Shown: piece after piece, positions 1 to 5,390 of the stretch | How positions within the stretch are numbered: the stretch's first letter is position 1 | Layout of the letters: the number at the start of each line of letters is the position of its first letter | NCBI GenBank assembly: GCA_934098375.1 | Contig: CAKOOC010000027.1 | Span: forward strand, 1-13,463 | DNA from: an uncultured Bacilli bacterium | GTDB lineage: Bacteria > Bacillota_I > Bacilli_A > RF39 > UBA660 | DNA: 13,463 nucleotides | Direction: 5' to 3' | The notes under the pieces: generated by a model | Databases searched by the model: none | What the model was told of the DNA's origin: nothing | Seen by the model: only the letters and a program-made list of their open reading frames with translations | Program-made: the position numbers and the translations under genes

Positions 1-1178
1 CCATATCGACCTGATTCTCCTACTGAGAAATTAGGAAAATTATAATGAAGCATAAATCTCTTAGTATCTTCAAGACCTAAACCATCTAAAATCTGATGTT
101 CTCCAATTGCACCAAGTGTTGTTGTCGCAAGTGCTTGGGTTTGTCCACGTGTAAATACTGCTGACCCATGAGTTCTAGGAAGTAAATCAATATATGCTGA
201 AAGTGGTCTAATTTCATCTAATGCTCTGCCATCAGGTCTTACATGTTTATTAGTAATTAAATCTCTAACAACTTCACCTTCAATTGCATTAACGACTTTA
301 GTTGCAACCTTTTCCATATTTTCATCATCAGGATACTTTTCTGTAAAATAAGTAATTGTATTGGCTTTTACTTCATCTATTTTTGCATAAGATGCTAACT
401 TATCTTTAATTTGTACAGCAGAAAGCATATCTTTTTCTGCATAATCCTTAATTTCTTTTTCAATATTTTTATCAATTTGGGCAAGTTCTATTGCTGTTTT
501 CTCTTTACCTACAACTTCAATAATACTTTCTTGAAATTCACAAAGCATTTTAACATGTTTTTGTCCAAACATTAAAGCATCAAGCATATCTTTTTCACTA
601 ACTTCATGTGCTCCTGCTTCTATCATACAAATATCTTCTTTTGTTCCCGCTACTGTAACTGTTAATTCGCATTTTTCTAATTGCTCACTAGTTGGATTAA
701 TAACAAATTCTTTACCAATCTTTCCTACTATTACTCCTGCTACTGGACCATCGAATGGAATGTTTGATATTCCAAGAGCAAGTGATGAACCAAATAATGC
801 TGTCATTTCTGGACTATTATTAGGATCAACTGACAATATTGTATTAATAACTTGTACTTCATTACGGAAGTTTTCATCAAACATAGGTCTAATAGGTCTA
901 TCAATTAATCTAGCCGCTAAAGTAGCACTTTCTGATGGTCTACCTTCTCTTTTAATAAATCCTCCTGGGATTTTTCCTACTGAATATAATTTTTCATTAT
1001 AAACAACTGTTAATGGGAAGAAATCTCCTGTTCCCACGGTATCACTCATAACAGCCGCGGTTAAAACAACTGTATCACCATATCTAACTAAAACAGCACC
1101 ATCTGCTTGTTTTGCTAATTCTCCTACTTCAACAGTTATATTTCTACCTAAAAAATCATAACTAAATTCTTTCTTCAT
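1..1178 (-). CDS. pnp: Polyribonucleotide nucleotidyltransferase (PNPase), 3' part cut off by window edge
   Basis: Encodes the first ~392 residues of PNPase, the phosphate-dependent 3'-5' exoribonuclease of mRNA decay; full-length family members are about 700 residues, so the catalytic second half and the KH/S1 RNA-binding domains lie beyond position 1. Seen: an N-terminal RNase PH domain with GGFIKREGRPSE and RLIDRPIRPMF, an acidic helical linker, then the start of the second RNase PH domain (RPDGRALDEIRPL) and the family motif FSVGESGRYG at the edge. The ATG at 1178-1176 is preceded by a GAAAGG ribosome site. It follows rpsO by 52 bases, the widely conserved rpsO-pnp order. A terminator hairpin sits between the two, so pnp may be expressed by read-through or from a weak promoter in the gap. 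Family assignment is certain. Confidence 0.97.
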   Translation of the reverse strand, partial: MKKEFSYDFLGRNITVEVGELAKQADGAVLVRYGDTVVLTAAVMSDTVGTGDFFPLTVVYNEKLYSVGKIPGGFIKREGRPSESATLAARLIDRPIRPMFDENFRNEVQVINTILSVDPNNSPEMTALFGSSLALGISNIPFDGPVAGVIVGKIGKEFVINPTSEQLEKCELTVTVAGTKEDICMIEAGAHEVSEKDMLDALMFGQKHVKMLCEFQESIIEVVGKEKTAIELAQIDKNIEKEIKDYAEKDMLSAVQIKDKLASYAKIDEVKANTITYFTEKYPDDENMEKVATKVVNAIEGEVVRDLITNKHVRPDGRALDEIRPLSAYIDLLPRTHGSAVFTRGQTQALATTTLGAIGEHQILDGLGLEDTKRFMLHYNFPNFSVGESGRY

Positions 1179-1208
1179 CTTTTACGCCTTTCATCTAAAA
1201 AATAAAAA

Positions 1209-1230
1209 GACACTAAAAAATTTAGTGCCC
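1209..1230 (-). terminator. Rho-independent terminator/attenuator between rpsO and pnp
   Basis: On the minus strand a GCACTAAA...TTTAGTG stem (7 perfect pairs, 1211-1217 with 1221-1227) is followed by TCTTTTTATTTTTT. It begins directly behind the rpsO stop codon and ends about 30 bases before the pnp start. Confidence 0.75.
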
Positions 1231-1500
1231 TTATTTTCTTATATTTAATTTTTTAATAACATCACGATATTTAACAACATCGTTTTTCTTTAAATAGTCA
1301 AGTAAACTTCTTCTTTTACCAATCTTTAAGAATAAACCTCTTTTAGAATGATAATCATGTTTATTAACTTTTAAATGTTCTGTTAAATTGTTAATTTCAT
1401 CTGTTAAGATAGCAATTTGTACTGAAGTATCACCAGTATTCTTTGCATCTTTAGCAAATTCTTTAACACGAGCAGCTTTTTGTTCTTTAGAAACAGCCAT
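1231..1500 (-). CDS. rpsO: Small ribosomal subunit protein uS15
   Basis: 89 residues, the usual S15 length. S15 binds the central domain of 16S rRNA early in 30S assembly. Recognisable family blocks are GDTSVQIAILTDEINNLTEHL (about residues 23-43) and the conserved HDYHSKRGL with the following basic helix (residues 48-56 onward). The ATG at 1500 has a strong AAGGAGG site 7-12 bases upstream. It is transcribed from its own sigma-70-type promoter at 1591-1619 through an untranslated leader with a small fold, and ends at a terminator just before pnp. Identification is secure. Confidence 0.98.
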   Translation of the reverse strand: MAVSKEQKAARVKEFAKDAKNTGDTSVQIAILTDEINNLTEHLKVNKHDYHSKRGLFLKIGKRRSLLDYLKKNDVVKYRDVIKKLNIRK

Positions 1501-1531
1501 TCTCTTTTCCTCCTTTTCTTTAATTATAATC

Positions 1532-1562
1532 GGTTAAATTCTAGCCTTATCTCGGAAGATAA
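1532..1562 (-). promoter_or_regulatory. Candidate structured rpsO leader (possible S15 autoregulatory site)
   Basis: In the transcript between promoter and ribosome site there are two adjacent small stems: TTATCT/AGATAA closed by a TCCG loop (1547-1562), then GGCTA/TTAACC-type pairing with one mismatch (1532-1546). S15 of many bacteria represses its own mRNA by binding such leader folds. This one is only proposed from position and pairing; it was not matched to a known leader class. Confidence 0.35.
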
Positions 1563-1590
1563 AATAAAACCAAAATAAAACTTCTAGTTC

Positions 1591-1619
1591 ATTATATTAT
1601 AAACAATCCTAAAAATCAA
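1591..1619 (-). promoter_or_regulatory. Promoter of rpsO
   Basis: Minus-strand -35 TTGATT (1619-1614), a 17-base spacer and a perfect -10 TATAAT (1596-1591). Transcription would start near 1584, giving a leader of about 80 bases before the rpsO start. Confidence 0.8.
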
Positions 1620-1665
1620 TGAAAAACTATTAAAATAAAAGCAAAAACACCGATATTTCCTTAAA

Positions 1666-1995
1666 TTATCCTAGTTTATCACCATTACACACTGTTTTAT
1701 CCAAACTTGCTAAAACAACACCAGCTTTACTATATGTTCCAAGCACTAATACTTCCGACATAAAATCGGCAATTTGTCTCGGTGGAAAATTAACAACTGC
1801 TAAAATCTGTTTTCCAATCAAATCTTCAGGTTTATATAAATCCGTAATTTGAGCCGATGAATTCTTTATACCAATTTCCTTACCAAAATCAATCTTTAAT
1901 TGATATGCCGGCTTTTTTGCTTTCGTAAACTCTTTAGCCTCAATTATTGTTCCAACTCTTATATCTAATTTTAAAAAATCATCTATTACTGCCAA
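1666..1995 (-). CDS. csaA: CsaA-type tRNA-binding domain protein
   Basis: A 109-residue single-domain protein of the EMAP/tRNA-binding OB-fold family. From memory it matches Bacillus CsaA almost block for block: AVIDDFLKLDIRVGTI at the N-terminus, IDFGKEIGIKNSSAQIT in the middle, and NFPPRQIADFMSEVLVLG near the C-terminus. CsaA is a small dimeric chaperone-like protein reported to bind SecA and preproteins; the fold itself binds tRNA. The start is a TTG at 1995-1993, supported by an AAAGGA ribosome site 8 bases upstream and by exact agreement with the family N-terminus. The site lies inside the end of the preceding frame (17-base overlap), which suggests co-transcription. Confidence 0.93.
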   Translation of the reverse strand: MAVIDDFLKLDIRVGTIIEAKEFTKAKKPAYQLKIDFGKEIGIKNSSAQITDLYKPEDLIGKQILAVVNFPPRQIADFMSEVLVLGTYSKAGVVLASLDKTVCNGDKLG

Positions 1996-2242
1996 GTTTC
2001 TTGTCCTTTCTAAAAAATAATAATCTGATTAAAATAGTTACAAATAATATATCATATATTCTAGGTCCATCATATATAAATATATCTATTAATATATAGG
2101 ATATAATTATTGCTAGTTTTATAAAATTACTTTTCTTAGTTAAACACACTATATAAGCAAAAATTGGTGTTAATAAAGAAAATATACTCCAAAATTTAAT
2201 AAAAGAATAACCATATATCGAGTTTGTTAACTCTTCCGTCAA
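1979..2242 (-). CDS. Small multi-span membrane protein, unrecognised; probably the 3' part of a disrupted gene
   Basis: 87 codons from a TTG at 2242 to a TGA at 1979, overlapping the csaA start by 17 bases. The product has about three hydrophobic stretches (residues about 18-33, 42-55 and 63-76) and a basic tail, typical of a small integral membrane protein. I do not recognise a family. The TTG has no ribosome site, and the same frame stays open 57 bases further upstream to a TAA near 2300, with protein-like sequence (DKYFYVFYKDVFSYYL). Just past that an A7 run separates it from another membrane-like frame, so this is likely the downstream piece of a longer gene (see the upstream remnant). 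Confidence 0.45.
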   Translation of the reverse strand: MTEELTNSIYGYSFIKFWSIFSLLTPIFAYIVCLTKKSNFIKLAIIISYILIDIFIYDGPRIYDILFVTILIRLLFFRKDKKLGSNR

Positions 2243-2442
2243 ATAATAAGAAAAAACATCCTTATAGAAAACATAAAAATATTTATCATCGTTTTTTTCT
2301 TATTTTTACTATATAAACTTATTATCACTCCTATTAAAATTCATACACCCATTTCCAAAGTTGTACAGCTTTCTTTATCCATCCAATCTAAATCCCTTTC
2401 GGTATATTCTTTCAAAGGTTTAATTTCAAATGTTTCCATCAT
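2243..2442 (-). pseudogene. 5' remnant of the membrane-protein gene: one nonsense codon and one frameshift
   Basis: Beginning at ATG ATG (2442/2439), right behind the tRNA 3' end, a frame reads METFEIKPLKEYTERDLDW and continues to a TGA near 2341. The same frame then gives ILIGVIISLYSKNKKK, a membrane span with a basic flank. At an A7 run (GAAAAAAAC, about 2290-2297) a one-base shift joins it to the frame of the 1979-2242 ORF. Read through both lesions, it makes one continuous plausible membrane protein. The alternatives are programmed -1 slippage on A7 plus stop read-through (unlikely), a sequencing error in the homopolymer, or unrelated short frames. No ribosome site is visible at the ATG. 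Confidence 0.35.
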
Positions 2443-2444
2443 TA

Positions 2445-2520
2445 TGGTGCCGGAAAGAGGACTTGAACCCCCAACCTACTGATTACGATTCAGTTGCTCT
2501 ACCACTTGCGCTATTCCGGC
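2445..2520 (-). tRNA. tRNA-Thr, anticodon CGT
   Basis: A 76-base cloverleaf read on the minus strand. The acceptor stem GCCGGAA/TTCCGGC has seven perfect pairs, discriminator A, and CCA is encoded in the gene. The anticodon stem ACTGA/TCAGT encloses loop ATCGTAA, giving CGT (reads ACG). The T arm contains GGTTCAAGTCC, with G-T wobbles in its stem. G1-C72 and C2-G71 fit threonine identity. The D stem GCGC/GAGC has a G12-A23 mismatch where T-A is usual. It lies 10 bases behind the DUF1003 gene and is probably processed from that transcript. Confidence 0.93.
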
Positions 2521-2530
2521 ATAAAAAGAA

Positions 2531-3049
2531 TTATTTAGTTTCTTCCTCATTATCTTTTTCATCAAGCATTTTTAAAATTTTATTCTGAGTTGCAATTATT
2601 TTTTTCATTTCTATATGAAGTTCTTCTAAAATTAATTCACTTTTTAAATCCGTTTTATAATCATTCGAACTTCTAAGGCGGTCTTTCTTAGCCTCTCTAT
2701 TTTGACTCATCATAATAATCGGTGCCTGTAAAGCAGCTATACAAGAGAGCAATAAATTAAGAAGTATAAATGGATAAGGATCTGCATTTTCTAGTACATA
2801 AATGTTAATTAATATCCATACTCCTAAAAAAACAATCATTCCAATAATAAAACCCCAGCTACCTGCTACTTCCGTAAGCTTATCAGCAACTTTATCTCCA
2901 AAAGTTCTATTCGCATCACTTTGTTTATCAACATCAACCGCAATTGGTTCATCAATAAGCATATTTATTAATTCTTCTTCATCAGTACTATCAAATTGTT
3001 TTTTCAAAAGCATTTGTACTATTTCTTTTTTAGTCTTACGTGTATCCAC
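2531..3049 (-). CDS. DUF1003 family membrane protein
   Basis: A two-span inner-membrane protein of the DUF1003 family, whose function is not established. Diagnostic sequence: TFGDKVADKLTEVAGSWGF leading into membrane span one (about residues 65-85), then DPYPFILLNLLLSCIAALQAP as span two (about 91-114), followed by the hallmark MMSQNREAKKDRLRSSNDY and a charged, probably coiled-coil C-terminal tail. A GTG at 3058 also opens the frame, but AGGTGG at 3060-3055 is a ribosome site spaced for the GTG at 3049, so 172 residues is preferred. It has a good promoter, divergent from the glycosylase gene, and the tRNA-Thr follows directly. Confidence 0.88.
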   Translation of the reverse strand: MDTRKTKKEIVQMLLKKQFDSTDEEELINMLIDEPIAVDVDKQSDANRTFGDKVADKLTEVAGSWGFIIGMIVFLGVWILINIYVLENADPYPFILLNLLLSCIAALQAPIIMMSQNREAKKDRLRSSNDYKTDLKSELILEELHIEMKKIIATQNKILKMLDEKDNEEETK

Positions 3050-3065
3050 TATTACCACCTATAAA

Positions 3066-3094
3066 ATCATATCATTAAGTTTAAAATAAGTAAA
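3066..3094 (-). promoter_or_regulatory. Promoter of the DUF1003 gene (and probably tRNA-Thr)
   Basis: Minus-strand -35 TTTACT (3094-3089), 17-base spacer, -10 TATGAT (3071-3066), a few bases before the AGGTGG ribosome site, so the leader is very short. Confidence 0.6.
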
Positions 3095-3098
3095 TATG

Positions 3099-3107
3099 TG
3101 TTAAAAT
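3099..3107 (+). promoter_or_regulatory. Extended -10 promoter of the DNA glycosylase gene
   Basis: TGTTAAAAT has the TGn-TAAAAT form of an extended -10 element. The start of transcription would fall near 3113-3116, only 7-10 bases before the ATG at 3123, and no ribosome site is seen there. Confidence 0.45.
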
Positions 3108-3122
3108 AAAAATGTGATTTTT

Positions 3123-3608
3123 ATGAAAGTTAAGCATGAATTTAAACCTATTTACGATAATAAATCAAAAATTTTAATTTTAGGAACGATGCCTAGTATT
3201 AAATCAAGAGCAAATAAATTTTATTACTCTAACCCTACTAATCGTTTTTTTAAAATAATGGAAAGCCTTTTTAACACAAAATTACTAAATAACGATGACA
3301 GAAAAGCATTCCTTCTAAAAAATAAAATTGCCTTATGGGACGTTTGTAAAGAATGTGATATTCTAGCATCAAGTGATAGTTCCATAAAAAATATTATCCC
3401 TAATGATATAAGTATAATTCTTAATTCAGCCCCTATAAAAGCCATTTTTACTACCGGAAAAACTGCTTATAAATTATATCAAAAATATATTTTTCCTACT
3501 ACTAAAATAGAAGCCATTTCTCTTCCTAGCTCGTCAAGTGCTAACGCCAGTTATTCTTTAGATAAATTAATAAATGAATATCAAATAATTTTAAAGTTTC
3601 TAGAATAA
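3123..3608 (+). CDS. DNA-deoxyinosine (hypoxanthine) glycosylase, uracil-DNA glycosylase superfamily
   Basis: A 161-residue single-domain base-excision repair enzyme of the deoxyinosine-glycosylase branch of the uracil-DNA glycosylase superfamily, which removes deaminated adenine (hypoxanthine) from DNA. Seen: the N-terminal active-site segment ILILGTMPSIKS (about residues 17-28), NPTNRF (37-42), IALWDV (69-74), SSDSSIKN (83-90), PIKAIFTTG (104-112) and the C-terminal LPSSSSANASYS (134-145), all in family order. A GTG at 3114 opens the frame, but the ATG at 3123 gives the usual N-terminus (KPIYDNKSKILILG). Neither has a clear ribosome site, and an extended -10 just upstream suggests a leaderless or nearly leaderless message. 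Exact substrate is inferred from the family. Confidence 0.87.
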   Translation: MKVKHEFKPIYDNKSKILILGTMPSIKSRANKFYYSNPTNRFFKIMESLFNTKLLNNDDRKAFLLKNKIALWDVCKECDILASSDSSIKNIIPNDISIILNSAPIKAIFTTGKTAYKLYQKYIFPTTKIEAISLPSSSSANASYSLDKLINEYQIILKFLE

Positions 3609-3649
3609 ATTAAAAAAAATAATTCATAATAGTATTGGAGGTAATTATT

Positions 3650-3865
3650 ATGAAGAAAGTTCCTTGCATGATTAGTACTAAAGATTTAGCTTATATTTCT
3701 GACATTTTTAACTGGAATATAACAGTTTCTAAAAGATTAGAAGTATACTTAAAAACATGTAAAGATCAAGAGGTATGTAAAGAATTTACAAAATTAAAAA
3801 AATTACATTTAAAAGTATGTAATGATATGACCAATTTATTAAAGGAGTGTGCTAAAGATGAATGA
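3650..3865 (+). CDS. CotF-like spore coat protein, small (71 aa)
   Basis: An all-helical, Cys-containing 71-residue protein starting at the ATG at 3650, with a GGAGG site 8 bases upstream. The block MISTKDLAYISDIFNWN followed by a second helical pair resembles the short CotF/ferritin-like coat proteins of clostridia and related spore formers. Such proteins sit in the outer layers of the spore and would be made in the mother cell. It overlaps the next coat-like gene by 8 bases, the usual tandem arrangement of these small proteins. It ends in TGA. Assignment is from remembered family resemblance; the protein is too short to be certain. Confidence 0.6.
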   Translation: MKKVPCMISTKDLAYISDIFNWNITVSKRLEVYLKTCKDQEVCKEFTKLKKLHLKVCNDMTNLLKECAKDE

Positions 3866-4112
3866 TGAATATATGTTAAAAGACGTCTTAGATACGGAAA
3901 AAAGCATTGTTTCTAATATGAGCACTGCCCTTAATGAAGCAAGTTGTACAGAGATTTATGATTGTTATTTAAGCGTTTTAACAAGCATTTCAAGCGAAGC
4001 AAAAACATTATTTAATATTGCTTATAATAAATCTTGGTACACCCTAGAAAATGCCACTAAAACTAAGATTACAACTGAACATGATAAACTAACAAAAGAA
4101 CTAAAAAATTAA
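3858..4112 (+). CDS. CotF-like spore coat protein (84 aa)
   Basis: An 84-residue helical protein whose two-helix layout and C-terminal block NKSWYTLENATKTKI match the CotF family signature (GWY...A...KI). N-terminal MLKDVLDTEKSIVSNM and ALNEASCTEIYDCYL are also typical. The ATG at 3858 has AAAGGAG 10 bases upstream, inside the end of the previous gene, so translation is probably coupled. A GTG at 3849 is possible but poorly spaced. Together with its neighbour it suggests the organism forms, or descends from cells that formed, endospores. No sigma-E or sigma-K promoter could be assigned with confidence. It ends at a bidirectional terminator. Confidence 0.72.
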   Translation: MNDEYMLKDVLDTEKSIVSNMSTALNEASCTEIYDCYLSVLTSISSEAKTLFNIAYNKSWYTLENATKTKITTEHDKLTKELKN

Positions 4113-4131
4113 ACTACCTAAAAAGTAGTTT
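4111..4131 (+). terminator. Bidirectional terminator between convergent genes
   Basis: AAACTAC (4111-4117) pairs perfectly with GTAGTTT (4125-4131) around a 7-base loop. T-rich sequence follows on the plus strand, and AATTTTTTAG follows on the minus strand. It closes both the coat gene pair and the folate gene, which ends at 4132. Confidence 0.75.
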
Positions 4132-4665
4132 TTAATTTGTAATAATTTCATCCATGAATATATCTGTTTTATCTACAACCAAATTATTACATATTTGTTC
4201 TTTAAAACAAATACCTATTTTATATATATTAGTATTTTCTAAATAATAATCATAAAAACCTTGACCATATCCAAGCCTTGCCCCACACAAAGAAAAACTA
4301 ACTCCCGGAACAATCATTAAATCAATATTCATTTTATCTACAATTTTTTCTATCTCACCAAGCGGTTCATTAATATTATAATCACTTAAATAATATTTTT
4401 CATCTCTAGCTACCCTATAAAACATCATTCGGTGTGGACCAATAACCTTTGGTAAGCAAACAGTTTTTCCTAAAGCTATACTTTCTTTTATAAGTTCTGT
4501 TGTCATAACTTCACTTCCCGCACTAAAATAAAGTGCTACAACTCTAGAATTTTTAAACTTTTCATTTAAAAGTATCTTATTACATATTATCAAAGATTTT
4601 TCTTCTTTATTAGCAACATTTTTCCTTATATTTAAATATTCTTTTCTTTTTTCATTTTTATCCAT
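4132..4665 (-). CDS. 5-formyltetrahydrofolate cyclo-ligase
   Basis: Converts 5-formyltetrahydrofolate to 5,10-methenyltetrahydrofolate with ATP, returning stored folate to the one-carbon pool. At 177 residues it has family length. Motifs: N-terminal KRKEYLNIRK (7-16), which binds ATP phosphates in the family; YFSAGSEVMTTELI (46-59); KTVCLPKV (67-74); the folate/ATP loop IVPGVSFSLCGARLGYGQGFYDYYL (118-142) with the signature RLGYGQGFYD. The start at ATG 4665 is chosen for the family N-terminus and an AGGTGG site just upstream. An ATG at 4704 would add 13 unusual residues and abut the upstream stop, so coupled initiation there is possible. It is co-transcribed with the thioredoxin-like gene. 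Confidence 0.92.
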   Translation of the reverse strand: MDKNEKRKEYLNIRKNVANKEEKSLIICNKILLNEKFKNSRVVALYFSAGSEVMTTELIKESIALGKTVCLPKVIGPHRMMFYRVARDEKYYLSDYNINEPLGEIEKIVDKMNIDLMIVPGVSFSLCGARLGYGQGFYDYYLENTNIYKIGICFKEQICNNLVVDKTDIFMDEIITN

Positions 4666-4705
4666 ATTCCACCTATAAAAAAACATTCGAAAAATTCCGA
4701 ACATT

Positions 4706-5329
4706 TTATTTGTTACAATCTGTACATTTTGAAGTTTCTTTTAATACTTCATTCATATATTTAGTTAATTTTTTCTTTAAATTACTAACTGCTTTATCAG
4801 TCCAATATTCACTTGGATCTTTTTTATTATCAGTATCTAATGAAGTTTCATAATCATTTCCAATTACCTCTCCTTTTACATGAAAAGATACGTTTGGAAC
4901 AAATATTCTCGGATTCCCTTCATCATCTTTTTGCAATTTATCAGCTAATATACTTAAAATTTCTTGGTAAGTTGCATTATTACTTTTTCTATCTTCTAAA
5001 ATATTATAATAGTATATTTTATCAATTCCCACTTCTTTAGCAGTTTCATTTAAATATTTAACATAAGCTTGGCACCAAGGACATTCCGGGAAACCTAAAT
5101 AAACCACGCCAGTGCCATTTCTCATTATTTTAATAATACTTTTTGCATCTCTATATACAAAAACATTATCAAGTGGCACATCACTATATTCTTTAGTAAA
5201 TTTAACATTATCACTTAATTTAGGTTCATCATTATTATCATTACTTTTATTTTTTACAAAAAAATATATCCCACCAACTACCGCTAATAATATTAGTACA
5301 ATTAGTATATATTTAAATTTTGTTTTCAT
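4706..5329 (-). CDS. Membrane-anchored thioredoxin-like protein (CPWC active site)
   Basis: 207 residues: a short basic N-terminus and one hydrophobic span (about 8-25), an Asn/Asp-rich linker, then a thioredoxin fold facing the cell exterior. The active-site motif CPWC (83-86) sits in VVYLGFPECPWCQAYV, and NPRIFVPNV (139-147) supplies the expected cis-proline loop. It resembles the bacteriocin-accessory/thioredoxin-like proteins of Firmicutes. It also has a C-terminal CTDC pair (202-205), which could be a second redox or metal site. Likely role: thiol-disulfide exchange on exported proteins, which fits the cysteine-containing exported proteins encoded nearby. GGGAGGG lies 4 bases before the ATG, and it has its own promoter. 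Substrate and direction of electron flow are unknown. Confidence 0.82.
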   Translation of the reverse strand: MKTKFKYILIVLILLAVVGGIYFFVKNKSNDNNDEPKLSDNVKFTKEYSDVPLDNVFVYRDAKSIIKIMRNGTGVVYLGFPECPWCQAYVKYLNETAKEVGIDKIYYYNILEDRKSNNATYQEILSILADKLQKDDEGNPRIFVPNVSFHVKGEVIGNDYETSLDTDNKKDPSEYWTDKAVSNLKKKLTKYMNEVLKETSKCTDCNK

Positions 5330-5348
5330 ATTTCCCTCCCATAATTTT

Positions 5349-5377
5349 AATATACTCTAATTTTAAATATTTGTAAA
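5349..5377 (-). promoter_or_regulatory. Promoter of the thioredoxin-like/folate gene pair
   Basis: Minus-strand -35 TTTACA (5377-5372), 17-base spacer, -10 TATATT (5354-5349), about 20 bases before the start codon of the thioredoxin-like gene. Confidence 0.65.
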
Positions 5378-5390
5378 CAAAGACTTTAAA

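Noticed and set aside
760..1002. 80-codon plus-strand frame antisense to pnp
   Set aside because: Shadow of the conserved PNPase coding frame; no family resemblance or ribosome site.
2243..2442. TGA read as tryptophan (alternative genetic code)
   Set aside because: All conserved genes are intact with the standard code, Trp is encoded by TGG, and TGA serves as the stop of the first coat gene.
2445..2520. tRNA-Thr as an integration site of a mobile element
   Set aside because: Only chromosomal genes surround it; no integrase and no repeated tRNA 3' end are visible in the window.
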